From assembly GCA_001683735.1 (NCBI GenBank), contig LUGG01000034.1:1-64000 (forward strand): a stretch of 64,000 nucleotides of DNA, written 5' to 3'. Under the pieces are notes generated by a model. The model was given only the letters and a program-made list of their open reading frames with translations, did no database searches and was not told where the DNA came from. Positions 14,005 to 27,111 of the stretch are shown in pieces (positions within the stretch are counted from its first letter, which is position 1; each line of letters opens with the position of its first letter). Position numbers and translations under genes: made by a program. This DNA comes from Grifola frondosa. Taxonomy: Eukaryota; Basidiomycota; Agaricomycetes; Polyporales; Grifolaceae.

Positions 14005-17000
14005 CAAGACCTTTTTGGATAGATACACCAGGATAAAGTTGTGTAATTTGTCGTCGAAGACTTCGCAAGCGGTCGACTCCGTCATATCACAGGTTCCGCG
14101 GTTTGAACCCGTCTGGCCCGCGTATGGTACACCTGCTGGGCGCCCCGCTTTCACCATAATGGCAGTTGGCTGCACACACGTGCGCTGGGGGCCAATTACA
14201 GCTGGTCTTGACTTATCGCCTGAGCGCCGTTTTTGCCACAAGTACGTCTGACTTACCTTTGCGTGATGGCACGGTTATTCCAAGCGCAGAGGGAAGACAA
14301 CGCCTCTACTCGTCTGCTCGATGACGTATTAGAAGCTTCCCAATCATCCGGCCCGCATAGGCGGACAGGAATGTCGCAATGGTCGCCTCGCCGGGAGGTC
14401 GATAATGCATCAGAATGTGTGGCATACATCATTAAGCTCGCTGCTGATAACGACCTGGACATCGGTAAGGCGACAGCCTTTGCGCTAGCAGATATTCTGG
14501 AACGGGAACACCAGAATGCGTAGCGTTTACAGTTGGCCACCGGAGTGCGGGACTCACTCACCTAAACTGGGGAAGCCTCTTAGATTCGTGGCTAGTGCGA
14601 CTGGACCGTATGACCGCGCGAAAACGCTTGGCGGGGGTGTTGACTTGATACCTGGGAATGTCAGGAACAGTGTCCTATGATCATGAGTGTGAATGCTGCG
14701 TGTTGGAGAAAGTCCCTTTTGAACTGGAATACACCATCGTTGCATTTACATCCAAGGACACAGGATATCACTGCAAAGATGACTTATCATGTCAGTATAT
14801 AGGGAAAAGACACCAGAAGGTGCGCTCACAATATCAAGAAAGACGGTCTTTCAGCAATATCAACACTTGCTTGGGTAAAAGGGAAGCGAAGTCGGGTCCG
14901 GTGCTCATAGCTCGTGTCAATTAAACATCGGGAAGTGGGGAGGGTTATAATTACAACTTGCATGCTGCATTCTCTGTTTCGCACGAAGGCACGAGTTAGA
15001 TCAAAGTGTGTCCTTAGGCACGAAACTCACCTGTCTGTGAATGTCGATTTGTAATTGAGCAACGAGTATGAGCTAACGAGAAACAAATTGAGTGAAAGAA
15101 GACTGGACCTGCGGATGCGTTCCGAATAACTGTGACATCCGTGACCATCGGAAACGCATTAAGAAATGCTTGTTTACATACAACGATAGGTTGATTGCCA
15201 GCGACCACATGAAATTGCGACCTCCGGGACAGAGCGTTAACCGATAGCAAAAAGTGGGCCACGAGGGAAGCTTGTTGAACCTTAGCTGGGATCACTGTCA
15301 TGGAGCTGTCGAGCGTACTATCTCCAATGAAGCATGTCACTAAATGAGAGAAGAATGCATCAGTCACTGCATCTGAACAGCTCCCAGAAACTCGGAGACC
15401 CGAAGAGACTTTGGGTGGACACGACGAGAAGAATGGCCACCATAAGCACGCACTTGAAGCGATTCGAGATCGCATCAGTCCACGCGGATCATACATCTGC
15501 GCCATATGCTGATAGCGATAGCAGTAGCAACGTACCTTTGACCCAGAGCCCTGGTTAGTGAAGAGCCGTCCGTGTTGTTCCGTCTCGGGCACAGCACGGG
15601 CAACAAGAACTGCCCGCAAAAGCAATACACGAACGATATGCACTGCGAAGTCGACTGCCACCTAGCGTAGGATACGTTTTTGGTGCTCGGATCTTGGGAT
15701 GGAGCGCGCCGTATCAACAGTGATGTGGAAGGCACGGAGAAACGGGCAGGTCGAGAATGCACGAATGAAATGAAAACAACCTCTGCGCGAGAAAAATATC
15801 GCCTAGGTTGTAGCGAACTATGTTACTGGATATAGGCGGTCAATTCAGTCGCAGAGTGATTAGAATGAACATCGTGACCTACCATTGATCGTTTGATACA
15901 GTAACCGTTGATCGATGACCCTTGATTCTTTCAGACAACCCACATACGACAATGTTGCTGTGTTAATAAGGCCAATGGAAAATATCACTATAATACCCTG
16001 AATAAGGAACAATCCCGACATCACCGTTACTTTGGAGATTGCGCATATCGCCGTCGGCTGGCAAACGTGTCAAAGATAGAATAACATATCAGAAACAGGC
16101 AACAGAATGTAATGTACCATTTCGTAATGGTGGTCGGCATGAGTATGCCTGCAACCAGCTCAATCGAATGTCAAGTTCGGTTGTACCAGTATTGCGTAGA
16201 ATATCGTGGATTCCGACGTACTGTTCGTATAATGTAATGTCAAGGATATCAACCAGTGAAATGAACGGGGAACTGACCTCCGCGGTATTACCTCAGACCC
16301 GTGACACGATTACCATAAACGAGCGAAGACGGTCCGCACAATGTCCATCAACTGTATAACAAGCCAATGGTGACAATCAGTCGAGGACCTCGGAAATTAA
16401 ACCACGATGTGGCTTTGGACAACTTATGTCAGATCTGCACGCGACCGATGAGCGATGCCGGAACTGGCGGCGAAATTGGCATACGCGCAATGTCGAGAGT
16501 CCCAGCGGAAATTAAGCACACATATCTTACACTCAGCGCGCAGTGCGCGTTCTGAATGAAAAAAAAAACCAGCATCTAGAGACTCGACACATCAGAGCAC
16601 AATAAGCCATTACCCACTTCAGAAACTTTACCAAAGTATACGATACTGCGACTTCAGGGAATTTTCAGAGGCAGACGCATAATCAGGATGGAGAATCAAA
16701 ATGCGCTTACGTTCTCTACTTCATTTTCTGAGTCTGCCTCCATGTGTAGGTCTGATTGGATTACATACGTGACGAATGGAGACATGTATCATGATGAAAG
16801 GTTCGGAGGATGTGTTTGTCGCGGTGCAAAGACATCGGGAGCTGCATAACATATGCTTAGAATGGTCCCGAGAGCACCATAATGAGTACGTACTTGTGAT
16901 CTGATCGAATTTCCTTATGTGGGCGTCTAATGAGGGGATGCGTAGCATCATCCTGGGCATCTGTGCGGAGGTGCGAAGAGATCAGTGCATGCTCCGTTGC

Positions 17001-18440
17001 TCCCCATGCAATACGTCATAGCGTTTATACCCGAAGGCCGTCATGTGCGTTTTGCGCAGCAGAACAGAAGTGCTCATCGTTTATGGATGGACACAAATAT
17101 TAAATCAACGTCCAGCGGCTTGGCTTGTAGATTGGTGACTAGTCCTCCCAGATTGCAGTTCTTGCGGGACACAAATATAACCGAGACCGAGCGTGTACAA
17201 TACTAGGCCTCCGCGCACGCTGCATAAGCTCAGACGTCGGCACGCCCATAGACGAAATATATCACTACGCACCTCGATGCGACTCCCCGGCTCCGAACTT
17301 TCGCATCAATTCGACTTTGTAACTCCGGCTTCTATCTAAAAATTTCTGCATGCAATGATAGGATATCGGACGTGTCGGATAATGACAGTGTGAGCGCATG
17401 ACCAGGTTTCATCGCAAAGATATGGTCGGAACTGTTTGGAACATTCCTGGATTGGGTGCTGACCAGTGGCACATGCGAAGGAACTGAGAGATTAAACAAC
17501 GTGCAACTGAGACCTTTCGGACCGAGACCTGCGACGGCGGGGATAGTGCTGGTGAGAGGACATGTTGGCTGCAATGAGTGCGCCGGCGGCGATCTGGCGT
17601 TGAGATTACTATTCGTAGAATTGAACAAAGTATCCAGAAGTGGGAGAAACGACAAGATTTGGAAATGGTCAGATGGCTCTGGTCGCGATTTGGAAAAAAA
17701 GCGTCATTACCTCGAGGGTGTATATTCGGAACCCTAGGAGCTTCCCATGCAGCTCTCCGTCTCCAGTCTCAACGACGGACATGGTCTTTGCTCCGGATAA
17801 AGAACCAGTCGGTCAGGGGCACATGGCACACGGTGAAGTTCAGGCTTAGGGAATAGAGGCCCGACGGGAGTGATAAGACGTAAGAGACGCGGAAGTCAAA
17901 TAGATCCGTTCAGTTGGGCTCAGTTGGATCTTGCAGAGAGGTACATATCTTGCATGCACGTATCACGTCGACGGCCAACGGTCCTGAAAGACGAATGAGG
18001 ACTGCGACTCGGAGGTGAGGAAGCGAGAGCAAAAGCTGAAGAAGCGGGTGACGAGGCAGGAACCAGATAGGTCAGAACGACAATTTGGTTTAGGAGAAAT
18101 CCTTATATTGAATAACGACCACATATGTCGATGTGCATTGAAAATGAATATTGAATATATTGAACATTGAAGCAAGTGCGGAGGTTCCTGCGGCGCGCCA
18201 GGAGCCACCGTCGATCGCGAACTGATCGACCACGTGTCCGTAAAAAAATCGAGCTAGAACCGCGAGCATCGCTGAGCAGAGCTAAGCATAAGTGACAATA
18301 AATCAAGAAGTACGCTAGATGCTCCCGCGAGGCCAGGAAATAAAATGAATGGTGAGCCTAGAGGTCGGTCGCTGGTGGGTGAAGCGATGATGGGGGATTC
18401 CGAAAGAGGGATTTGGAGGCTATAGTCGCCGATCAAATCT
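14005..18440 (-). repeat. Right arm of the large diverged inverted duplication
   Basis: Reverse-complement partner of positions 1-4,690. Similarity can be followed by eye from the ATCCAAAAA(A/G)GTC text near 14,010 (partner near 4,665) outward to AAATCCCTCTTTCGG, complementary to about 18,412-18,426 (partner near 14-28). Longer frames in it, such as 15,014-15,661 (-), carry no recognised domain, but parts match the other arm at both DNA and peptide level. The first-exon-like peptide FPGLAGASS (near 18,320) pairs with LLAGVAGASG (near 105), both hydrophobic and signal-peptide-like. This suggests decayed copies of one coding element. It ends about 260 bases before the next gene. Confidence 0.8.
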
Positions 18441-18703
18441 GGGTGACGGGAGCGTGATCTCATCTGGTGTTGAATCTCAGCCCGGTGGCGGTGGCTGGTC
18501 TTTACTGAATTTATTCCAATTTATTAGTCTCCGTCGGCCCCCGGCTCCGTCAAACACAAACTCCGTCGGTCGGCAACTCACACTTCATTTCTAGAATTCG
18601 CTCTCTCCGTCGCCTCTACGAATTTAGACACCGTCTGCCACGCCTCGACATAAAGCCTCCCGCCGTTCTGCAATATGTCCATCCTCCTCGTATCCTTCTG
18701 TGC

Positions 18704-20929
18704 ATGGCTCCTCACTTCTCCCGCCTCCTCGCTCTTCCATACGAGGTCATAGAGCTCGTTGTGCTCGACGTCGCTCTCCTCGACCTTCTCGGTCCCCCTC
18801 ACCACCTCTTCCACCTTCTCCTCACATGCAAGTCATTCCACTACGCCTTTTCCTTCAAGCGCTGCCCCATTCTCTACTACCGTATGTTTCCGCACAGATT
18901 TGATTGCCATGCTGCCCTGCGTCGCAATTCAGAAGTTGAGGATTCACCAGAGCTCGTGGCCGCACAGCTCAAGCAGTACGTCATCGCTATGAAGCGCATT
19001 CGTCACGCCGACATCAATGGTCCCAACCTACTACGAGATCTGTGGACCTTGTTCGTTATGTTTGCTGAGAATGACGGCAGGAATGAGAAGCAGCTCGCTT
19101 GGGCTCATCTCGATACCTTCCTTCACGCTTACATCACGAACAGACTCATGAAGGGCAGACACCACGATGTCTCTGACGGTTGGCCCCTCGAGAGCACCAG
19201 CAATACTCTCGTGCTGTGGCTTCTCTGGCACACCTTGACGCGGGGTGCGTCGCATATCATTCACGCGTTTCCCCAAACTTATGCCTTATCAGATAAATAC
19301 AATGCTATCACACTCCAGCGCCGGAAGCAGCTCATGGACCTCGTCCGCCCCTTCGCCATTGTCGCCGTGCGATACCCTGCATTCCATGCTCCGGACAATC
19401 ACTTCGACATTCCATTCTCGGCGCGGTTCCTGCAGAGTTCACCGGGTGTTCTCGAGACACCTCATGGTTACTACCCGACCTATCGCGACCCCTCACTTCT
19501 CATCGAATGGATCCAATACTACGGTCGTCCGCTTGCAATCGTCGCTCCGCCCATTGCGCTCGTCGCCAAGCTTCTCTACATGGCTCTCTACGAGAAGTTG
19601 CCGTTTCGAATCCCCGACTCCCTCCCGCGCGACCGTCAAACTCAGATTGGGTGGACATACGTCGGGCCGACGCAAGAAGATTTTGCAGAGGTCAATGCGA
19701 ACAAGGCTGTGCAGCTTCGGGAGCGCGGAACCTTCGACGGAGTGAACGAAACGGCCAGCCTGAGCTCGAGGTGGGATAATGACTGGGCGCGCTGGACGAG
19801 CTGCCTCAATCCGTCCGTGGAAAGACCGCTCAAGCGTATCCTCTTTACGTATGGTTCGATGACTGGGTCTTTCTCTGGACGCATGCTGGTCCGCCTATTC
19901 ATCTCCCCGCATAATCCTGGCTAATGGCTTTGTTCCACTGACCAGGTTCCCGATTTCGACCAGTATGGGGAGGTCGCGAGAGCGCAGATATTTCCCGAGA
20001 CCTTCTCGGACGCAAACCCACGCCTGACATTCGCCCCGCTGTTCTTCGAGCTGCAGGAACATCATTGTATTGACCCGCAGGAACCCGTCGCCACGGGAGG
20101 TATAGGCGACGGCTTCGACGATGGGGTGATGAACGCTTGGTTCCCTCCAGCAGAGCTGCACCAGGTCAACGGTGAACTACGTGTCGATGACTTGGAGAAT
20201 CGCTGCGTATCACATTATAAGACCTACGTGCATGGCGGGCCCAGCATGCACGACGTGTCTACGTGTAGGCGTTGTATTCGCGTTCGCGAGATGGAGGAGG
20301 AGACGCTGCACGAGCGCGTGCGCGCTCACACCTCCAGTGAAGAAGCGATCACAGAGGATGTAGATATGATGGATGAGGACCTAAGGACAACCTCGCGACC
20401 GCGTTCGCTGTCGCGATCCTCGATCAGCTCCAATGAGAGCTATCTGGACGACGACGTTCATAGCGCACGGGCGACTATGCAGCGAGCGCTGGATGATCTC
20501 GATCTCGACGAGCTGCTCGAGCAGGAGCTGAGCAATGACAGTAGCGTTGAGGACGGTTGGGACGACTCTTCTGCTAAGGAGTGTGACGGCGTCCGCGACG
20601 TCATCATCACCGGCGAAGTAGCTAGCACACACCCATATTCCGACTTTATAGAACACTGACCCAGCCTTTCGCAGACGTCGATGCGGCACGGCCAGGCGTG
20701 GCACCACTACCGATTCTACGGGCGGGTACGGAGGTGGGACGGGCTGATTGCGCTGGTGCGAGTGCCGACGCAGTTCCCCCAACTTGGCAAGTTTATCTTC
20801 CGCGGGTATGTGGTCGGGGACGCGAACTTCGTGGGCTCTTGGCGCGTATTCTCGAGCAATATCCATGTTATCCCGCTCGAAGGGCCGTTCGTGGCCAGCA
20901 AGGTCGAGGCTCCCGCGGCACCTGCGTAA
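18704..20929 (+). CDS. Large F-box-type protein of Agaricomycetes, 703 aa
   Basis: Three exons, 18,704-19,888, 19,946-20,617 and 20,675-20,929, join in frame (introns of 57 nt each) to 703 residues. The N-terminus, SRLLALPYEVIELVVLDVAL and then LLLTCKSFHYAFS, has the layout of an F-box motif (L-P-x-E-V-I followed by a conserved C-K in helix 3), which would bind Skp1 in SCF ubiquitin ligases. The middle is helical with no repeat signature. Residues roughly 500-600 are acidic and serine-rich, probably disordered. The C-terminal RFYGRVRRWDGLIALVRVP and FIFRGYVVGDANFVGSWR are typical of a conserved fungal F-box group. No frameshift. Target unknown. Confidence 0.8.
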
Positions 20930-21458
20930 AGGGTCTTCGTTGATTGGCTGCTTTTGTAAGCGATTGGTGATTGCGAAGGTGTATGAAGGCTGAAATACTA
21001 CAACACTATATGGATGGGGCTCGGACGTTATCCTTTGGACCGCCGATCTCCTTCCTCGCACATAACGTGCTATACACGCTGCACGTCGGCTTGCATGTAC
21101 TATATGTAACTTGTGCTTACGCGTCTCATTGGCTATAGACGTATCAAGTTCTTCCTTCGTGTAGAATCTACCTCCCACATTCTAGTTTTCTTTGTGTATA
21201 TTTTGCTACTACTCATAGTCCTCGTGTACGACTCATTGTATTACCACCTTCTTCAATTACAGCCTGAGCTCATAGAAACCCACACACGATCGTCATGTCC
21301 TCGATTACATCGAGCTCGCCTTTGCGACTGAGAATACTTAATATCGAGCTCTTGGATTGGGCCCTTTTTGACTCATATAAAATTTATAGCCCCCAATCCT
21401 GAAGCGGCGGATTCCGAGCTTTCAGTAACTCAGAAACTCATTCACATTCATACGTACC
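20930..21458. promoter_or_regulatory. Intergenic region, promoter of F-box/LRR copy 1
   Basis: 529 bases without a gene. TATA-like text CATATAAAATTTATAG lies around 21,373-21,389, about 75-85 bases before the ATG of the next gene. Function inferred from position only. Confidence 0.4.
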
Positions 21459-23062
21459 ATGCCGCGTCGTGCTTTGAACAATTTCGATATTCTGCTCGAG
21501 ATCTTCGAGCATCTTCGGCCATGCGCCTCTAATTGGCCAGACGACTCCCGCAATATGGAACGGAGGACGACTCTTGCCCGATCTGCTCGGGTGTGCAGGT
21601 CATTCTCAGAGCCGGCCTTGCGAGTATTGTGGTGGTCGCTGGATGACCTGAATCCGCCGTTCCGGCTACTCCGCACGTTGGGAATTTTAGAACTGGAATG
21701 CATAGTGGGTGAAGAAGCTCCTGAGGAGATATTTAACGTGTGTAGCACTGATTTTCGAGGATCGACGCATTGATTGAATAGCATACAGACGCTACTGCCG
21801 CCAGAAATTCCACATCAAGCATGGGCTCGGTTTCAGCAGTATGCTTCACATGTGAGAGTAGTGCATGCACGAATGCGCCAGTCGAAGTCCTCGGTCTGGA
21901 TCGCCCTTGCCTCTCGCATCGGGAACCAGCCACTGTTTCCTTGTTTACAATCGATCCAGCTGGACCTGGATGGTTCTCCGTGTATGAAGATGTTGTGTCT
22001 TATGGCGCCATCAGTCAACTCTCTAGCCATTTCCGCAGATTCTTATAGCGACGAAAGTCTTGAGGCATTCTTGGAGGCCGTATCCACCATCTCCCCAAAT
22101 GCAGTGTGGAGGTTATACACGCTTTTCCCATCACTCTTCCGTCACACAGCTTTCAGCCGTTTCAGTTCCCTACGAAAAGTGACAATAACTTGCACGACCC
22201 TGGATCCTGATTTGTTTGAAACATTTTCCCACCTTGACCATCTCGCTGATTTCTGCCTGAGATGTTACAAAGGGATAGCCCGACATCTTGGAAGAGGCTG
22301 CTTCAGAGCGCTGCAGAGAAGATTAGTTTCACCTGTCCATGGAAAGCAACTCTCCCAGAGCTATTTATGGACTTCTCTTTCCCCCAATTGCAATCAGCAC
22401 ACATCTTGATCCGGGGCGTCAGCGATGTCACAGACAATCGCCAAATATTCGATGCACTTTGTTTCGGCAGCCCATCGCTGTGCATCTTGAACCTATTCTT
22501 CGCGAGCAACACCGAGCATTCATTGATGAAGCTCCTGGAGCCCCTGCTGGCGTTGACTGGAATGAAGAAACTGCACATTTCGGCAACAGCTCATCTGTGC
22601 GTGTCGAAGGACGATATTCGTACCATGGCACAATCGTGGCCGGAGCTGGAGAGCTTAGACATGAATTACACATGCGTCGAACCTGCACCTCCCATCCAGT
22701 CGATTGTCGAGTTTGCCCACCACTGCCCCCATTTACACCGACTCTGTTTCCCGCGCTTCAGCTGTATTTCCCACACGTTCCCACCCACGAGCGTGCCCTC
22801 TCCGCATTGCGAACGACTGCTGGAGCTACAAGGGCTGGATATTGACGTCGATGACGTTGAGTTATGCCGGAAAGCTGCCGAATTTATTGAAGGCATCTTT
22901 CCCGGTGAGGAGGACTTAAAGGATGGAAAGGTTCGTGATGCTGGTTCGTGGATGGTACGGAGTCTGATGATTAAATGCCGAGACGCACGACGAGCACGCC
23001 GACGGTACATGTCCCAACTTATCACCAGACCGATAATAAATGACATGCTCGCTCACCAATGA
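21459..23062 (+). CDS. F-box/leucine-rich protein, tandem copy 1 (one frame break)
   Basis: Starts MPRRALNNFDILLEIFEHL, an F-box-like helix pair, then RTTLARSARVCRSFSEPALR and VLWWSLDDL. An intron of about 53 nt starts GTGTGTAG near 21,738 and ends CATACAG; exon 2 opens TLLPPEIPHQAWARFQQYA. The rest is leucine-rich-repeat-like text (LFPCLQSIQLDLDG, LMKLLEPLLALTGMKKL, PPIQSIVEFAHHCPHL) ending near 23,062. Compared with copies 2 and 3 the frame breaks near 22,315, after the GCF(R/A)ALQ motif, where this copy is either one base short or two long; the reading continues in the next frame to the end. It is the best preserved of three copies (21.5, 24.7, 29.1 kb). Likely an SCF adaptor; substrate unknown. 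Confidence 0.7.
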
Positions 23063-23089
23063 CTGCGATATCCTCTGTTCACACTCACA

Positions 23090-24064
23090 AATCTCGATGT
23101 CGTAACTCGCATCTTGGAATCGTCGATCTTTTGGCTCAACTCCAACTTTATTTCTAACACAAAAGTCTCCAGCTGTCGCTGATGTCCCTCTGGGAGAGTG
23201 CACCTGGTGCACGCGAACAAGAAACTGTACATCCTCGGCCACTGCTGTTGCTTCTTCGAGCTCCCATATACGTCCCTCGCACTGATGTACATAACACCTC
23301 GCCGATCATGATCTCGCACAGCGATAGATCCGCGTGCAGCCCACAGCTGCATGCCACGAGTGTTTGAACCGCGATGCACAGAGCACGGACTGGTCATCCT
23401 CTCTGGCCGATGCGTTCGCACAGCATATGCCGAGCTCGCATTGGGGAGCCGCGCACTCAGTGAGTATTGGTTGGAGAGCGGCATTGGCGGCGGAGAGGCG
23501 TTTGACGGCGGCCACGATGTTGGCGTGCTATGTCTGTCCGTCGCCATAGTGATCGTCGACAATGTAGAGGGGCATTTGGAGAGGATGGGATCGCAGCTGT
23601 GGAAGGCCCGGGTGGCTAACGCGCCCCTGCCCTGCCGGCAGACTTGGACCCAGCGCCTGTGGTATTTCGCCGATAGCGCTCGAGGGACCGACTGATAGAG
23701 AGGACAGTTCGGCAACAATGGATATGAGACTTTTGTGGCTGCGATGACAGTCGCGTCATCTTCAGATGCTGCATTTTCGGTATCTGCGAGCGGCGGAGTC
23801 CATGTCAACAGTATACTTCCAACTTTTGGGATCCAAGGCGAGTGCTGTGGCTGCATCGCCCTCTGCGTCTTCCCACCTTATCATGGGCCATTAGAAATAT
23901 ACCTAGTCCAAGGGATCCAGCCTCATACCATCAGTAAAGTAGTAGTGGATGGACGAGTGATCACTGCACTCGAACGGAGCGATAACGTAAATTGAAGTCC
24001 GGTGGGAGCGATCGGGGGATTGGGAGCGGACCCTCACCTTAGTCAGTTTCGCCACGGCAGCCAT
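23090..24064 (-). pseudogene. TPR-SET (SMYD-like) gene relic, copy 1
   Basis: Reads on the minus strand from MAAVAKLTK (start 24,064, followed by a GTGAGG splice donor) through a shortened TPR piece (HSSIHYYFTDGMRL), then WEDAEGDAATALALDPKS. A SET domain follows in changing frames: GRGALATRAFHSCDPIL, LSAANAALQPILTE, ASRFKHSWHAA (the family's SRFNHSC), EIMIGEVLCTS (GEEI-like) and FLFACTRCTLPEGHQRQ. Known family members place TPR repeats before a SET lysine-methyltransferase domain. Here part of the first TPR motif is missing, the SET Cys of NHSC reads Trp, and several frame changes occur, so it is very probably non-functional. It lies convergent with F-box copy 1 and is paralogous to the gene at 27.1-28.5 kb. 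Confidence 0.65.
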
Positions 24065-24660
24065 GTTCGCAGTATCAACAAAGGTGAAAGGAATCTGCAG
24101 AGAGCAAGGGAGATGGTGTTGACTTGCAACTCGATGCATTTGGCACGCGGTATTTAGTCTTTCTGAAGAACAATTATTTCACTGGCAGAATGTGAATTAG
24201 AATCTCAGTTTCTGACATCGCCCGTAGTCACTGCAGAGCACTCCGCAGGTGTGCTCATTCAATCCAAGAATTTCTGCCACAGCAGCTTCATGTCAAAACT
24301 TTGGCACCGAACAATTCCAGCAAGGATGGAGAAAGATATAGGAATATGATGTCGGACGTACCGTAGAATAACCACGTCACTTGTACGGCCGCTGAGCGAG
24401 TGCTGAGATGCTGCGAATGAAGCGTGCCGCAAATGGTAAATGAAGTGCACATTTTCTGAGGGAGTTCGCTGCACGATGCAGATGTGAGGTCTGAAGCACG
24501 GTCACAAACATGTGGCACTACTGTACACGGCCCACATATTGATGAGAAATCCGTTGCGGTGATAGTACTCGACGGCCAATCGATAAGTTGGATGACATGC
24601 CCTTAAGTTGAGAACATCCAAAACTAATCCATAAAAGGAAACAAAAAACCTGTTCGTACC
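24065..24660. promoter_or_regulatory. Duplicated divergent intergenic region, copy 1
   Basis: About 600 bases between the minus-strand TPR-SET relic and F-box copy 2. It aligns with 28,479-29,132; shared text includes TTTCTGCC(A/G)CAGCAGC and CATGTCAA(A/G)ACTT. The duplication therefore took in the shared promoter region as well as the genes. Confidence 0.55.
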
Positions 24661-26191
24661 ATGACGCATCGTGCTCTGAACAGTTTTGATATTCTACTTG
24701 AGATATTTGACAAGATTTCCACACACACATTCCCACACCGGAGAGAGAGGAGAACCCTTGCGCGATCTGCTCGAGTATGCAGGTCGTTCTCAGAGCCAGC
24801 CTTACGGGTCTTGTGGCGGACGCTAGATAGCTTAAGTCCTGCACGCCGTCTACTCATAACGTTGGAAATCTTCAATAATATCCCGCCACGGTACCAAAAC
24901 ACAACTGAGGAGGGATTCAGTGTGCGTACTACTGCTTTCGAGGATCATTTTACCCACTGACCGACCAGAATACAGGCGCTACTAGTACTGCCACCAGAAA
25001 TTCCACAACAAGCATGGGCTCGGTTTCAACAGTATGCTTCGTATGTGAGAACAGTGCGAGGCGTAGTGGAGCAGTCTAAATCGTTGAACTGGATCGCCCT
25101 TGCCTCTCGCATTGGGAATCAGCCGCTTTTTCCTTGTTTGCAATCGATCACGCTGGACATGTGCGGCACTTCCTGTACGAAGATGTTGTGTTTTATGGCA
25201 CCATCGATCGATTCTCTAACCATTTACGCGGAATCTTGTGACGACCAAAGTCTCGAGACATTCTTGGATGCCATATCCATCATCTCCCCAAATGCGGTCT
25301 GGACGTTGGCCACGGCTTCCCCATCACTCTTCCATCGAGTGGAATTTAGCCGCTTCAGTGCTCTGTGCAAAGTGGAAGTCGCGTTCTCATCCCATGCTCC
25401 CGATCTATTCGAAAAGCTTTCCCGCCTTGACTACCTGAATGATCTCGCCATCACCCATGGAGATGGAATGGTGCCACAAATTGGAAAAGGATGTTTCGCA
25501 GCGCTGCAGACGATCGAAATTTTGGTCCATACGGAAGGCCCTCTCCCAGAGCTATTGACAGACTTCTCTTTCCCCCGACTGCAATCGGCGCACATTGCCA
25601 TCGGGGGCCCAAGCGATATCTCGGCCAATCGTCGAGTATTGGATGCACTTTGTTCCAGCACCCATTGCTGTGCATCTTGATGTTACATTATGAGCAATGG
25701 GACGCCACAGAGCATCCATTGATGGAACTCCTGGAGCCCCTGCTGGCATTGAGGGGAATGAGGGAACTGAAAATTACGACCACAACCTACCTGTGCGTGT
25801 CGAATGACGACATTCGTATGATGGCACAGTCGTGGCCAAAGCTGGAAATTTTACACATGAGTTACAGATGCGTCGGACCTGCGCCTCCCATCCAGTCGAT
25901 TGTCGAGTTTGCCCACCACTGCCCCCATTTGCACCGACTCTATTTCCCCGCTTCAGCTGCATATCCCGCACGTTTCCTGCCACGAGCGTACCCTCTCCGC
26001 ATTGCGAACGACTACTGGAGCTACGATGGCTGGATATTGATGTCGATGACGTTGAGTTATGCCGGAAAGCTGCCGAATTTATCAAGGGCATCTTTCCCGG
26101 TGAGGAGGACTTGAAGGATGGAAAGATTCGTGACGCTGGTTGGAAGATGGTACGGAGACTGATGATTAAAGAGACTCGCGAAACTCATTGA
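24661..26191 (+). pseudogene. F-box/leucine-rich protein, tandem copy 2 (frame-broken)
   Basis: Paralogue of the 21.5-kb gene. Exon 1 starts MTHRALNSFDILLEIFDKIS; the intron donor GTGCGT lies near 24,922 and the acceptor before GCGCTACTA. Exon 2 continues with PQQAWARFQQYASYV and DFSFPRLQSAHIAIGG. Against copies 1 and 3 it lacks one base near 25,658 (DALCS, then a stop within 20 codons) and one near 25,946 within a C run (LYFP). The frame recovers each time, and the C-terminus KAAEFIKGIFPGEEDLKDG is intact to the stop at 26,189-26,191. The breaks may be true decay or consensus errors. Confidence 0.65.
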
Positions 26192-27111
26192 CGGATTGGC
26201 TTGAGCACGCCGGTGGTACATGTCCCAGCTGATCACGCATTTGGGTCTCTCTTGTGGTTTTCCGTATGTTGAGGAAGTTCAGAATGAATAAATATCACTT
26301 CGATTTGTTTATTTATTGAGTTAGTGCTTTGGTGCGGAGCAGAGCGAAAGATACGGATGGTCAACATCGTGTTTGATGTCTGGGCGATCGCAGAGGTTGT
26401 CAGATGCCGTGGCTCGTCGCGACGGCGAGTTGCGAACTCGAATTCCGCCGCGTGCGCACAAGAGCACTGGCTCGACATCAACGCCAGACGTCCTCCCATT
26501 TCGCAGCAGTCGAGACGGCTGCAGTGCCCAGGAAACCGCTTCGACGTATAGTTACCTATGGCATGGAGGCGAAGATGATTCTTCTTTGGGATTGTTATCG
26601 GAAATTGGAGTCGTATGATGGAAAGCGGCCAATCTCTTATTGAAGATTGTTAACGGTAAAATTCACACACAGTAATGACAGTGGTGATCCAAGTTGGTTG
26701 ATAGCAACGATGCAAAGGAAGGACTCCAGAGAGTAGATGACATGTTACGTATACTTATATTGATATATAGAAGAAGAGGCTGTGATCCACCGCGAGACCT
26801 GGTGTGGCGCAACAATGAGATCAGATTTACTACGAGCAGATAGTCAGACATTAGCGTACCAGTGAGCTTTCATTTCCTCCTCGGCTCGTTCACGATAAGA
26901 ATATCCTTGTTAACCCTAGTGGGAGACAGAGGTGAACTTGGTGAAGTACTAGGGAGGATGAAGCGGTGTCAGACCTTGGAATGGATCCGACATCTGCACT
27001 TATCCTTTGCAGCCTACTTCCGCATGAAAGCAATAAGGAGAGGAAATTTCTAATTCATCGATGGGAGACAAAGAATAACTTAGAGAACTGTACGAAAATC
27101 TCGGGGCGGGC
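26192..27111. other. Spacer between F-box copy 2 and TPR-SET copy 2
   Basis: About 920 bases without a supported gene. The first 80 bases resemble the 3' flanks of copies 1 and 3 (GGTGGTACATGTCCCAG-type text). Some minus-strand sequence near 27,100 may still belong to the 3' end of the TPR-SET copy. Confidence 0.4.

Noticed and set aside
14090..14130. Pol III B-box-like GGTTCAAACC on the minus strand, suggesting a tRNA or SINE
   Set aside because: No A-box at the right spacing, no cloverleaf, and the text lies within the long inverted-repeat arm.
15014..15661. 215-codon minus-strand frame as a gene
   Set aside because: No recognised domain; it lies in the decayed repeat arm whose partner copy is interrupted.
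20381..21178. 265-codon minus-strand frame over the end of the F-box-type gene
   Set aside because: It opposes the conserved plus-strand exons and has no domain.
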